From an uncultured Roseibacillus sp. (GTDB lineage Bacteria; Verrucomicrobiota; Verrucomicrobiia; Verrucomicrobiales; Akkermansiaceae): a stretch of 38,924 bases of DNA. Under the pieces are notes generated by a model. That model worked only from the letters and a program-made list of their open reading frames with translations. It was not told where the DNA came from and ran no database searches. Where the stretch lies: NCBI GenBank assembly GCA_937949965.1, contig CALFBF010000132.1:1-38924 (forward strand). The letters run 5' to 3'. The position numbers were made by a program, and so were the translations under genes. This document shows positions 7,204-15,931 of this stretch, one piece after another. Each line of letters starts with the position of its first letter. The stretch's first letter is position 1.

Positions 7204-8996
7204 ACTTCTTCCGCGACGGGTACGGGTGCTTCTACCCAACGATCATGTTCTTTGATCAAATCAACGAGACACGCTACCGCTTCTGTCTCGGGGATATTAA
7301 ACTTCACCGGCTGCTTGCCTACGTAGAGGTTAATCTTACCCGGAGCACCGCCCACATAACCGAAGTCTGCATCGGCCATCTCGCCAGGACCATTGACAAT
7401 GCAACCCATGATCGCGATGCGAACTCCCTTCAAATGCCCTGTCGCGGCACGGATGTTTTGAGTCGTATCTTGGAGGTCAAAGAGAGTGCGTCCACAGCTT
7501 GGACAAGCCACATAGTCGGTCTTAAAAATACGTGCACCTGCGGCTTGGAGAATATTGTAGCTCAGGCGAAGGGATTGCCCTGGAGCGCTCTCGCCCTGTA
7601 CCAAGACCGCATCTCCAATACCATCACAAATCAATGAACCTAAATTCTTGCCCCCTTCTAACAAAGTCTCTTGAAAATCACTTTGGTCATCTTGCGAAGG
7701 GGTGAGAACATCCTTAAGGAGAATAGGATGCTTCTTCTGAACGCGCGCCGCAAGAAGTCGGAAGGCGGGAATCACCGCTAGGTCGAGACCATCTCGCACG
7801 GTGATCAACCGGCGCTCGGCGAGCGCATTGGCCGCGGCCACCTCTTCATCATTCCGTGGGTCAATGGCAAGGATATCAGCATCCTCCTCAACAATCTCGG
7901 GTTGAAAGTCCCCCAAGGCAATCAGCTTGTGCTTCACGGCATCATACTTGGCTCGCGAGGTGACGACTCGCATGAGTTCCGTGCGACCCACTGCAACATC
8001 GCCGCAAGTAATCATACCTGTTCTACGGCGCTCATAACTGAAAGGATTCCAAGAAGGAGTGAGGCCTTGATAACTGCTCCCCGCCTCTCTACTAGAAGTG
8101 TCGTTGATGACTAAGTCCACGAGCGCCTTCGCGACCGGAATCTCGTGGATTGCATCTTCGGTTAGACTAACTCGGACGGTATCTCCCACGCCATCCGCAA
8201 GGAGACTGCCAATCCCGATAGCAGACTTGATACGGCCGTCCTCGCCATCGCCTGCTTCGGTGACCCCGAGGTGAAGGGGGTAATTCCAATCCGAGCCTAA
8301 CTCATAAAGTCGGGCCACGAGGAGGCGATAAGCCTCGATCATGACCTTGGGATTGGAGGCCTTCATCGAGAAGACAAAATTATGATAATCAAACTCGCGC
8401 GCGAGGCGTGCGAACTCGAGAGCACTCTCCACCATGCCCAATGGGGTATCGCCGTAGCGATTCATAATCCGATCGGAGAGAGAGCCATGATTAGTCCCAA
8501 TGCGCATCGCGCGGTTCTTCTCCTGACAAAGCTCAACGAGTGGCACGAATTGCTCGCGAATGCGAAGGAGTTCCTCCTCGTACTGAGCATCGGAATACTC
8601 CCTGACTTCGAACTTCTTCTTATCGGCGTAATTGCCTGGATTCACACGGACTTTTTCAACCCACTTAGCAGCCTCCATCGCGGCATCTGGCTTGAAGTGG
8701 ATATCCGCAACCAAAGGCACGGTTACTCCAGCAGCACGGACTTGGTCCGCGATCGGTCGTAAAAACTCCGCATATTTGCGAGTTTGCGCGGTGATGCGCA
8801 CAATCTCACATCCGGCCTCAGCGAGTGCGAGCACTTGGCCTACGCTGGCCTCAACATCGCGAGTATCGCTCGTGATCATCGACTGTACCCGGATGGGGTT
8901 GCGACCCCCGATCCCCACGTTACCCACCATCACCTCACGCGACTCCCTGCGCTGATAGGAAAAGAGGTCAGGACAATACTGCAAAAGGTCGCTCAT
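7200..8996 (-). CDS. ispG: 4-hydroxy-3-methylbut-2-enyl diphosphate synthase, long form
   Basis: IspG (GcpE) converts MEcPP to HMBPP, the penultimate step of the MEP isoprenoid pathway, using a [4Fe-4S] cluster. At 598 residues this is the long form with an insert domain between the N-terminal TIM barrel and the C-terminal reductase-like domain, as in chlamydiae, Bacteroidetes and plants. The barrel starts with NPIRVQSMITSDT. Cluster ligands are in CPSCGRTLFDLQ and in IMGCIVNGPGEMADADFGY near the C-terminus. It is the first gene of a three-gene set (ispG-clpS-DUF2017) linked by 4-base overlaps. Confidence 0.96.
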   Translation of the reverse strand: MSDLLQYCPDLFSYQRRESREVMVGNVGIGGRNPIRVQSMITSDTRDVEASVGQVLALAEAGCEIVRITAQTRKYAEFLRPIADQVRAAGVTVPLVADIHFKPDAAMEAAKWVEKVRVNPGNYADKKKFEVREYSDAQYEEELLRIREQFVPLVELCQEKNRAMRIGTNHGSLSDRIMNRYGDTPLGMVESALEFARLAREFDYHNFVFSMKASNPKVMIEAYRLLVARLYELGSDWNYPLHLGVTEAGDGEDGRIKSAIGIGSLLADGVGDTVRVSLTEDAIHEIPVAKALVDLVINDTSSREAGSSYQGLTPSWNPFSYERRRTGMITCGDVAVGRTELMRVVTSRAKYDAVKHKLIALGDFQPEIVEEDADILAIDPRNDEEVAAANALAERRLITVRDGLDLAVIPAFRLLAARVQKKHPILLKDVLTPSQDDQSDFQETLLEGGKNLGSLICDGIGDAVLVQGESAPGQSLRLSYNILQAAGARIFKTDYVACPSCGRTLFDLQDTTQNIRAATGHLKGVRIAIMGCIVNGPGEMADADFGYVGGAPGKINLYVGKQPVKFNIPETEAVACLVDLIKEHDRWVEAPVPVAEEV

Positions 8997-9066
8997 TTGC
9001 GGCGCACTCTAAAACCAATCACAGAAACACACAAGGCCAGGCCGCCCCTGCAAGCAATTCTAGCCA

Positions 9067-9933
9067 ATGAAAGAGTTTCCTGCTTTACTAACAGTCATGC
9101 TGCGTATTTTTCCAATTCTTCTGTTCTCTGTTCTCCTCGCACCGGGAGCAGAACCAACGAACTTCATCCGAGTGGAAAAAGCAGAGAAAAGCACCCGCCT
9201 GCAGACCTCCATCACAAAATACCAAAAGGGCAGCACAACAGTCACTCTCATTGGGGCAATTCACATTGGTGATCAAACTTACTTTGAAGCGCTCAATGAA
9301 GAATTCACCAACTATCCCGTAGTTCTCTTCGAGCTCATTGGAGGAGAGAACAAGGAGAACTTACCCAACGGCACCCCTCGTCCAAGAGAGCAAGCTGATG
9401 GACGTCCCGTCTCGGGTCTACGAGGCCTCTATAGCTCCTTCGCACACACGATGCAGCTCGCCGAACAGCTCAGTCACATCGACTATACTAAGGACAACTT
9501 CATTCACGCCGACTTAACAACTGCGGAATACGCAGAACTTTCGAAAGGAAATTCGGGTGAACTCCTTGCCTTTGCGCTCGAGAATGGAGTCAAGACTAGC
9601 GAAATCACGGGCAAGGCTTTCGGCGGAATAGATATGGGTCTCGTCATGAGGGCTATCCTTTCCGGCGATGGCCAACTCTTGAAGTTAGAATACATGACGA
9701 TGATGGAACAGGGTGATGAATCTGCCGCAGCTATTACGGGGCAGAATTTAATCATCTCTGATCGCAACGAAAAATGCTTCCAAGTCCTCGCTCGTCAACT
9801 TTCTAACGGTACTCAAGATCTCGCCATCTTTTACGGTGCGGCGCACTTTCCTGACATGGAAAGGCGGCTCCTAGCAGACGGCTATACCCGTAGTGAACAC
9901 CGTTGGCTAACCGCATGGGATGTCCCAAAGTAA
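9067..9933 (+). CDS. TraB/GumN-like family protein, secreted
   Basis: The 288-residue product carries a signal peptide (MLRIFPILLFSVLLAPGAE). The ATG at 9100 gives the cleaner signal, while 9067 is the longest start. The TraB-type fold is indicated by TVTLIGAIHIGDQTYFEALN near the N-terminus, VVLFELIGGE, and IFYGAAHFPDMERRLLADGY near the C-terminus. His residues in the HIG and AAH motifs are the expected metal-site residues. Related proteins degrade peptide pheromones or other proteins, but the substrate here is unknown. It converges with the recoded thioredoxin-like gene, with only 18 bases between their ends. Confidence 0.75.
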   Translation: MKEFPALLTVMLRIFPILLFSVLLAPGAEPTNFIRVEKAEKSTRLQTSITKYQKGSTTVTLIGAIHIGDQTYFEALNEEFTNYPVVLFELIGGENKENLPNGTPRPREQADGRPVSGLRGLYSSFAHTMQLAEQLSHIDYTKDNFIHADLTTAEYAELSKGNSGELLAFALENGVKTSEITGKAFGGIDMGLVMRAILSGDGQLLKLEYMTMMEQGDESAAAITGQNLIISDRNEKCFQVLARQLSNGTQDLAIFYGAAHFPDMERRLLADGYTRSEHRWLTAWDVPK

Positions 9934-9951
9934 GAGAGGGTAAGGCTCTTA

Positions 9952-10617
9952 CTACTGCTCAGCCAACTTTTGCGCCCGTTGGACAGATTCCTCACTTAGC
10001 TTATCTCCAGTAGTCCGGATCACCTTCCCGCTCGCAGTCTCAAAAACAAAAGTGGTTTGGTCCTCCACCGCAACTAACTTTGCTTCGATAGTGGAACCGG
10101 CAGCACTTTGCCACTTTTCGATTGTTGAGTCTGCGATGGTGACGACTTCCCCAGCAGGGATGAAGGACCCAGCAGTTTTAGCGGACTTCACTCCTTCCTT
10201 GGCTTCTTTGAAGATAGCATTCCAGTTCTTACCCTTGAGCTCAGGATGATCAAATTGACCATAACTCTCCGTGAGAGCAGGATTCATCACAAAGACTTTG
10301 GGGGTCACGCCTGGCTTGGCCCGGACTACGTCCCGAGCAGCAGCAGGCAAAGCGAGGACTTCGGAAGGATCAAGAGTGACAGGGACTGACCACTTGAGGA
10401 CATCTTGGCTAACCATCGAACTGATGGTCCCGGGACAATCGGCTCATGTCTCAGGTTGAGACTTGATGGCCACAACAAGCACCAACGGCTTCCCGGCCTC
10501 CTTCGCGCGTGCTTGCGCCTTCTCCAAATCACGTAAACTACTCATCCCATTCGGGACGTTATAAGCGCTCAGTGAAGTCGCTAAAGCGAAACCTAGCAGT
10601 AGGAAAGGTGTTTTCAT
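9952..10617 (-). CDS. Putative selenoprotein: secreted thioredoxin-like protein with C-terminal SHD1-like domain (in-frame TGA at codon 58)
   Basis: Read through one TGA (10444-10446), this frame encodes 221 residues. It begins at MKTPFLLLG with a signal peptide ending near SLSA. KEAGKPLVLVVAI is the first thioredoxin strand, and the active site is T-U58-A-D-C61. GVTPKVFVMNP supplies the expected cis-Pro at about 106. The C-terminal part, from about residue 167 to the end, resembles an SHD1-like domain (W169, G, E, DKLSEE), as in the tandem proteins at 30.7-32.5 kb but in the opposite domain order. The stop is TAG. A 7-bp hairpin with loop AGUUC starts 14 bases after the TGA. A gene caller would split the gene and miss the active site. 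A nonsense mutation is the alternative, but the long downstream frame and exact Cys position argue against it. Confidence 0.78.
10411..10429 (-). promoter_or_regulatory. SECIS-like hairpin after the TGA of the 9952-10617 gene
   Basis: On the minus strand GACCAUC pairs with GAUGGUU (7 bp, the outer pair being G-U) around the loop AGUUC. The loop begins 22 bases after the UGA, and G is its second base. This fits the general bacterial SECIS rule of a small apical loop with G in the first two positions, 16-37 bases past the UGA. The loop differs from the AGGUU of the two tandem genes. Confidence 0.6.
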
Positions 10618-10749
10618 CTCGCAAAGGTAACAAGCTTCCCAGCTCACGCAAGGCACAAGACAACAGTCGATAGTATAAGTGGCCTGAACGCCATCACCCC
10701 GTTTCAAAAACTTGCACCTCTCCTCCATCGCGCGCAAGCTCTCCTCCAC

Positions 10750-11694
10750 ATGATGATCTCTGAGGCCACGAGCATTCTCCACAATATTGAAGCTGCCATC
10801 GCGACCGTCATTCGAGGTCAAGAAAAAGCGGTTCGCCAAGTGCTCGCCTGCCTGATCAGCGGAGGCCACCTCTTGCTCGAAGATTATCCCGGCACAGGCA
10901 AAACGACTCTTGCTAAAGCGCTCGCAGCTGCTGTGGGAGGAATGGACTTTAGGCGCTTGCAGTTCACTCCCGACCTCCTTCCTTCGGATGTATTAGGGGT
11001 CTCTATCTTTGACCCTTCCAAGTCCGAATTCCGCTTTCACCAAGGCCCTATCTTTACTGACCTGTTATTAGCTGATGAGATTAACCGGGCCTCCCCTCGA
11101 ACACAATCAGCCTTGTTAGAGGCTATGGCAGAAGGCCAAACTACCATCGAGGGACGGCATTACGACTTGGGAGAACTCTTCTTTGTGGTCGCTACCCAGA
11201 ATCCAGTCGAGTTTCGAGGCACGTATCCTCTTCCCGAAGCCCAGATGGATCGCTTCGCCATGCTCTGTGACTTAGGATATCTCCCCATTGAGGAAGAGGT
11301 CGCGCTACTCGCTCAGCAACAGAGCAGCCACCCACTCAACGGGCTGACCTCTGTCTGTAGTCGAGAAGATCTCTTGGCCATTCGTCGCCTCGCTCGTTCG
11401 GTGACGATTACGGAAGAGGTGCGGCACTACATTGTTAGTCTTGTGCAGGCGACTCGCACCGCAGAGAAAGTGAAACTCCCAGCTTCTCCCCGCGCCTCAC
11501 TGGCCTTGATGCATACCGCACAAGCGATGGCACTGCTCAATGAGCGTGATTTTGTAACCCCAGAGATGATTCAAGAACTCGCGGTCCCCGTCATCGCCCA
11601 CCGCCTCGTGCTCGAACCCGATGCCAAATTCTCCGGAATTACAAATACCTCCGTGGTGGAGCAGATTCTGACGAACACTGCCATCCCGGCCTGA
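10750..11694 (+). CDS. MoxR family AAA+ ATPase
   Basis: MoxR ATPases act as chaperones that help assemble or activate partner complexes. The 314-residue protein has Walker A PGTGKTT (47-53), Walker B LLLADEIN with D109 and E110, and the sensor ATQNPVE. The C-terminal lid domain follows. Usual partners, a DUF58 protein and VWA-domain proteins, are absent downstream, where fxsA lies instead. The start could be either of two adjacent ATGs (10750 or 10753). It is divergent from the recoded thioredoxin-like gene, with 132 bases between them for both promoters. Confidence 0.93.
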   Translation: MMISEATSILHNIEAAIATVIRGQEKAVRQVLACLISGGHLLLEDYPGTGKTTLAKALAAAVGGMDFRRLQFTPDLLPSDVLGVSIFDPSKSEFRFHQGPIFTDLLLADEINRASPRTQSALLEAMAEGQTTIEGRHYDLGELFFVVATQNPVEFRGTYPLPEAQMDRFAMLCDLGYLPIEEEVALLAQQQSSHPLNGLTSVCSREDLLAIRRLARSVTITEEVRHYIVSLVQATRTAEKVKLPASPRASLALMHTAQAMALLNERDFVTPEMIQELAVPVIAHRLVLEPDAKFSGITNTSVVEQILTNTAIPA

Positions 11695-11769
11695 TTCCAA
11701 AATGGAGGCGACTTTCCATTTTGCAAAACGACACTTCTGACGAAGACTCCACATCCAAGCCCTGTTCTT

Positions 11770-12234
11770 ATGTTCGCCCGCCTTCTTCTCCTGTTCATCA
11801 TCGTTCCTATCATCGAGCTCGCACTCTTTATCCTACTAGGAAACAGACTTGGTCTAAGCACGACTCTCCTAGTCATCATTATCACCGCAGTGATCGGAGC
11901 AGCCTTGACGAAGTCGCAAGGAGCGAAGGCAATACACAATTTCCAAAGCGCGATGGCGCAGGGCAAGATGCCTCACAAGGAGATCGTCGACGGCCTCCTC
12001 ATCCTAGTCGCCGGGGCCGTCCTTCTCACCCCAGGCTTCCTAACAGACACCATTGGTTTTCTTCTTTTATTCGCTCCCACACGGGCAGTTATTCGGAGTC
12101 TTGTCACTGGCAAACTGGCTGATAAGGTCAACGTGAGCGTAGGAGGAAATCCCCTCGACCCTGAACTCGAGCCTCGACGAGAAGATGAAGCCACCCACGC
12201 GAAACCTGCAACCGGAAAGGTCATCGACATCTAG
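11770..12234 (+). CDS. fxsA: FxsA family membrane protein
   Basis: The 154-residue product has the FxsA layout: two N-terminal membrane helices (LLLLFIIVPIIELALFILLG and TTLLVIIITAVIGAALT) and further hydrophobic segments around DGLLILVAGAVLLTPGFLTDTIGFLLLF, which contains the family hallmark LLTPGFLTD. In E. coli the protein relieves phage T7 exclusion by the F plasmid when overproduced; its normal role is unclear. The hydrophilic C-terminus (about 120-154) is cytoplasmic. It lies 75 bases after moxR and may share its transcript. Confidence 0.9.
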   Translation: MFARLLLLFIIVPIIELALFILLGNRLGLSTTLLVIIITAVIGAALTKSQGAKAIHNFQSAMAQGKMPHKEIVDGLLILVAGAVLLTPGFLTDTIGFLLLFAPTRAVIRSLVTGKLADKVNVSVGGNPLDPELEPRREDEATHAKPATGKVIDI

Positions 12235-12308
12235 TGCTCTTCGAAGTGACGTTTTCCCCAAAGAGACACAGCATGAGAATATTCTGATTTCTCCCTGCTG
12301 ATTTTTTC

Positions 12309-12335
12309 TTGAAAAATTGAAACAAGAATTAAAAT
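12309..12335 (+). promoter_or_regulatory. Possible promoter of the Gld-like ABC operon
   Basis: An AT-rich stretch before the operon contains TTGAAA (12309-12314) and TAAAAT (12330-12335) separated by 15 bases. The spacing is shorter than the sigma-70 ideal of 17, so this is only a candidate. Confidence 0.25.
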
Positions 12336-12390
12336 TTTTATCGTTTCCTGTTACAACTCCCTAAACTTTCACGAAACAATTCTGCGAACT

Positions 12391-13122
12391 ATGATTGATG
12401 TTAAAAACCTAACCAAACGCTTTGGGCCCAAGCTCGCTGTCGATGACTTATCCTTCGCTGTCAAAAAAGGCGAGGTTCTCGGTTTTTTAGGGCCTAACGG
12501 CGCGGGTAAATCCACAACGATGCGTATGGTGACGGGCTTCTCTCCCGTATCGACTGGTCAGATCGAGATTTGTGGCATCTCTATGATTGACGATCCTCAG
12601 ACTGCGAAACGCAAGATTGGATACCTCCCAGAATCAGCCCCTCTCTATAACGACATGACGGTCACGAGCTTCCTGAACTGGATCGCTAAGATGCGTGGCC
12701 TCTCCGGCTCAACACGCAAGGAAGCAGTCGCGAAGGTGATCGAGACTTGCTTCCTCGAACAAGTCGCTCGCCAGTCAATCGACACCCTATCTAAGGGATA
12801 TCGTCACCGCACCTGCCTCGCACAATCCCTCATTCATGATCCTGAGGTCCTTATCCTAGATGAACCCACCGATGGGCTGGACCCGAACCAGAAGCATGAG
12901 GTGCGCAAGCTCATCAAAGAGCTCGGCAAAGAAAAGGCCGTCCTCTTCTCCACCCACATTCTCGAAGAAGTGGAAGCCGCCTGCACGCGCGCAGTCATCG
13001 TTGATCAAGGTAAGATCGTTGCTGACGGCACCCCAAGCGAACTCAAGGACCAAGGCAACGGAAGCCTCTACGACTTATTCCATAAGGTCACCACTACCGA
13101 CGCCCAAGCAGCCGCCGCCTAA
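12391..13122 (+). CDS. ABC transporter ATP-binding protein, GldA-like
   Basis: This 243-residue ATPase should power the transporter encoded with the next two genes. Walker A is GPNGAGKST (34-42), the signature region is TLSKGYRHRTCLAQ (132-145) with the usual LSxGxRxR form, and Walker B is VLILDEPTDGLDP (153-165), followed by the switch His in STHILEE. It groups with the ABC-2 exporters of the GldA/NatA type. In Bacteroidetes GldA-GldF-GldG are linked to gliding motility, but similar sets occur widely in non-gliding bacteria. The substrate is not known. Confidence 0.93.
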   Translation: MIDVKNLTKRFGPKLAVDDLSFAVKKGEVLGFLGPNGAGKSTTMRMVTGFSPVSTGQIEICGISMIDDPQTAKRKIGYLPESAPLYNDMTVTSFLNWIAKMRGLSGSTRKEAVAKVIETCFLEQVARQSIDTLSKGYRHRTCLAQSLIHDPEVLILDEPTDGLDPNQKHEVRKLIKELGKEKAVLFSTHILEEVEAACTRAVIVDQGKIVADGTPSELKDQGNGSLYDLFHKVTTTDAQAAAA

Positions 13123-13147
13123 CTGAGCACTCTAACACCCTCTCCCT

Positions 13148-13882
13148 ATGAAAACGGCATTGACCATTTATCAACGCGAACTGACCGCCTACTTCACCCA
13201 ACCCACGGCTTACGCCATCATCGTGATTTACCTCCTCCTCTCGATGGGGCTCACCTTCACCTTTGGAGGATTCTTCCGAGTAGGAGACGCGAATCTGGCC
13301 TACCCCCACTTCTATTGGAACCCCTGGCTCTTCATGCTCTTGGCTCCCGCGATCGGCATGGGCCTCTGGTCCGACGAACAACGCACTGGAACAATTGAGC
13401 TGTTAGGCACGCTACCCACTTCCACTTGGTCTGCGATTGTGGGCAAGTATCTCGCGGCTGCTACGGTTTGTTTAGTAGCTATTGCGCTCACCTTCCCCCT
13501 CTGGATCTCTGTTAACGATCTCGGGGACCCGGACAACCTGACTATCTTTTCAGGCTACCTAGGATCCTTCCTCGTCTGTTGCACCTTCCTAGCCATCACG
13601 ATGCTCGTCTCGGCATTCACGCGTGACCAAGTGGTCTGCCTGATTGTCTCCGTCGCTATTTGTGTCCTGATGGTCATGATCGGCTTTGATACTGTCGTCA
13701 TCGAGCTCACTAAGATCCTTCCCGAAGGAGGAGTCGAACCTTTCATCGCCTTCGGGGTATGGGATCACTTTAATTCACTAATGCGCGGAGCCTTCCGCTT
13801 CCAAGATTTCGTCTGGTTCGCCTCCATCATCGTGGCTTCCTTGTTCGGCACCTCTGCCATCCTCACTGCTCGCCGTAGCTAA
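13148..13882 (+). CDS. ABC-2 type permease, GldF-like
   Basis: The 244-residue protein has six or so membrane segments, including AIIVIYLLLSMGLTFTFGGF, LFMLLAPAIGMGLW and VCLIVSVAICVLMVMIGF. It carries the sequence WSDEQRTGTIELLGTLPTS, the conserved loop of ABC-2 permeases of the GldF type. It starts 25 bases after the ATPase gene, so both belong to one operon. Confidence 0.92.
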   Translation: MKTALTIYQRELTAYFTQPTAYAIIVIYLLLSMGLTFTFGGFFRVGDANLAYPHFYWNPWLFMLLAPAIGMGLWSDEQRTGTIELLGTLPTSTWSAIVGKYLAAATVCLVAIALTFPLWISVNDLGDPDNLTIFSGYLGSFLVCCTFLAITMLVSAFTRDQVVCLIVSVAICVLMVMIGFDTVVIELTKILPEGGVEPFIAFGVWDHFNSLMRGAFRFQDFVWFASIIVASLFGTSAILTARRS

Positions 13883-13921
13883 AAACCCCTCTCATTCACA
13901 CCTCTAACTTCTCCTCACATC

Positions 13922-15886
13922 ATGAGTCAAACTGCAGAAGATCAGAAAGTAGCCGCTGAGAAAACGGCTCCCTCAAACAAAGCAGGACGCCCCGTGCTCA
14001 ACACTGTTCTCGGGATCATTGCCCTCACACTGATTGCCTTTTTTGCCAACTGGTTAGTCTCCATCTCGGCCGCCGGCAATCGCACCCTCGACCTCACGAA
14101 GGACAAGGTCCACACCCTCACCCCGGGCACCAAAGAGATTCTCCGCGAGCTCAAGGATAGCGATGCCGAAGTCGTCATCAACTACTACGCCACCCGTGAC
14201 GCCGAGTTCATGCCGCGCAATCTGGAACTCTACATGAAGAAAGTGGATGGCTTCCTGAAGCGCTACCAAGCCATCGCTGGAGACAATCTCCGCATCGTCA
14301 ACTTAGACCCAAAACCTGACACCGATGCTGAAGATTCGGCAAACCTCGATGGGATTGCGGGACAGAGCTTGAACGATGAAAATCTCTACCTCGGTTTGAG
14401 TATATCCTTCCTCGACGAAAAGGCTTCCATCCCCTTTCTTGCTCCTTCTGCAGAAACTCAGCTGGAGTATCAGCTCTCCTCTGCCATCGCGAGAGTGGCA
14501 CGCACTCGTAAACCTACCCTGGGTGTCATGTCAGCCTATCCCATTGCTGGAGGGCAACCCGCAGGACCGCAAAGTGGTCTCCCTCCACAGCGTCCTTTCG
14601 TAGTCTACGAACAGCTAAGCCAAAACTATGAGATCAAAAATATCTCGATGACTCCGACCCCAGCTGAGCTCGAAGGCTTGGCTGCACTGTTAGTCATCCA
14701 TCCCACCGGCATTACAACGGAAACCGAGTATCTCCTCGATCAGTATCTGCTCGAAGGGGGAACCATCGTAGCCGCCCTTGATGCCTTTTCAGTAACTTCA
14801 CAACAAGTGGGGGGACTCGATCCTTCCCGTGGCCGCTCTCCTCTTTCACCCACTTCAACCTTCTCTAACGATCTGTTAGAGACTTGGGGAGTGAGCTATG
14901 TTTCCGATCAAGTTCTCGCTGACGGAAGCTACCGCACTAGGTTTCAGGGAGGTGACTCAACCTCTGCACTGTCTTTAACCAAAGAGGCCTTCCCCCAAGA
15001 AGACAGTATCATCACCAATCGTTTGAGTAACCTCTTCTTCATCCTATCAGGAGCGTTCACTGCCTCTGGCAAAGAAGGTCTTACCCATACCTCTCTCATC
15101 CGCTCTTCTACCCAATCAGGATTTGTCGATGGTCGCCGCGCTTCGCGACTAGACCCCTCCTTGCTCGGAAGTGCTCGCCTCGACGACAAAGCCTACGACC
15201 TTGCGGTGCACATCCAAGGAAGCTTCCAGACTGCTTTTCCGGAGGGAAATCCAGCCGATAACAAGAAGAACGAAACAACTGAAGCAGAAGGCTCCGAGAG
15301 TGAGGAAGAAGCCAAGCCAAACAGCCTCACCAAATCCACCAAGACAGGAAATGTTTTCCTGATCGCAGATAGCGACTTCCTCGCTGACAGCTTCGCCTAC
15401 CAACAGGCCTTTGGAGGGCTCATCGCTCCACAAGGTGACAACATCGCCTTCCTCTTTAACATTCTCGATCAAGTCACTGGGTCAAAGCACCTCATTGGTT
15501 CTCGCTCGCGTAATGATAGTCGTCGTCCTTTCAAAGTGATCCAAGAAATGGAATCAAACTTCGAACAAGAATTCGGTGAGAAGCGTGAGAAAGAGCAAAA
15601 GGAGCTCGACGAAGTCAGCCAACGCCTCAGCGAAATGATTCTCGCCCAGCAGAAAAATGGTCAAGTCGCTCTCGAAGGTGAAGTCAAAGAAGAATACGAA
15701 AAGGCTCTCACCAAACAAGTGGAAGCACGTAAACGGCTCCGCGTGCTAGAAAAGGACCTGCGACGCGAAAAAGATGCCCTCGCGACCCGCTACACGTTGG
15801 CCAATCTCTTCATCGTCCCGAGTATCATTATCCTAATTGGTATTGGGGTCTTCCTCAAACGTCGTTTCACAACCTCGGCCCGTTAA
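13922..15886 (+). CDS. GldG-like ABC transporter auxiliary protein
   Basis: The 654-residue protein has an N-terminal membrane helix (about 27-50), a large extracytoplasmic part of the GldG / ABC_transp_aux type, a charged coiled-coil-like stretch (about 540-620, rich in Glu, Lys and Arg) and a C-terminal helix (LANLFIVPSIIILIGIGVFL) followed by KRRF. The region NRTLDLTKDKVHTLTPGTKEILRELK is a typical start of the auxiliary domain. An acidic linker (about 440-465) interrupts the domain. It is the third gene of the ABC operon, 39 bases after the permease. Confidence 0.9.
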   Translation: MSQTAEDQKVAAEKTAPSNKAGRPVLNTVLGIIALTLIAFFANWLVSISAAGNRTLDLTKDKVHTLTPGTKEILRELKDSDAEVVINYYATRDAEFMPRNLELYMKKVDGFLKRYQAIAGDNLRIVNLDPKPDTDAEDSANLDGIAGQSLNDENLYLGLSISFLDEKASIPFLAPSAETQLEYQLSSAIARVARTRKPTLGVMSAYPIAGGQPAGPQSGLPPQRPFVVYEQLSQNYEIKNISMTPTPAELEGLAALLVIHPTGITTETEYLLDQYLLEGGTIVAALDAFSVTSQQVGGLDPSRGRSPLSPTSTFSNDLLETWGVSYVSDQVLADGSYRTRFQGGDSTSALSLTKEAFPQEDSIITNRLSNLFFILSGAFTASGKEGLTHTSLIRSSTQSGFVDGRRASRLDPSLLGSARLDDKAYDLAVHIQGSFQTAFPEGNPADNKKNETTEAEGSESEEEAKPNSLTKSTKTGNVFLIADSDFLADSFAYQQAFGGLIAPQGDNIAFLFNILDQVTGSKHLIGSRSRNDSRRPFKVIQEMESNFEQEFGEKREKEQKELDEVSQRLSEMILAQQKNGQVALEGEVKEEYEKALTKQVEARKRLRVLEKDLRREKDALATRYTLANLFIVPSIIILIGIGVFLKRRFTTSAR

Positions 15887-15931
15887 TCACTCTCTTTTCA
15901 CCTTCTTCAATTCACTAACTTCCGCAATACT

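Noticed and set aside
11692-11769. The moxR frame continues after its TGA stop and joins the fxsA frame
   Set aside because: MoxR ends at a normal length, the linking codons do not resemble a protein domain, no CxxC-type site is affected, and FxsA has its own ATG and a typical N-terminus. The shared frame is chance.
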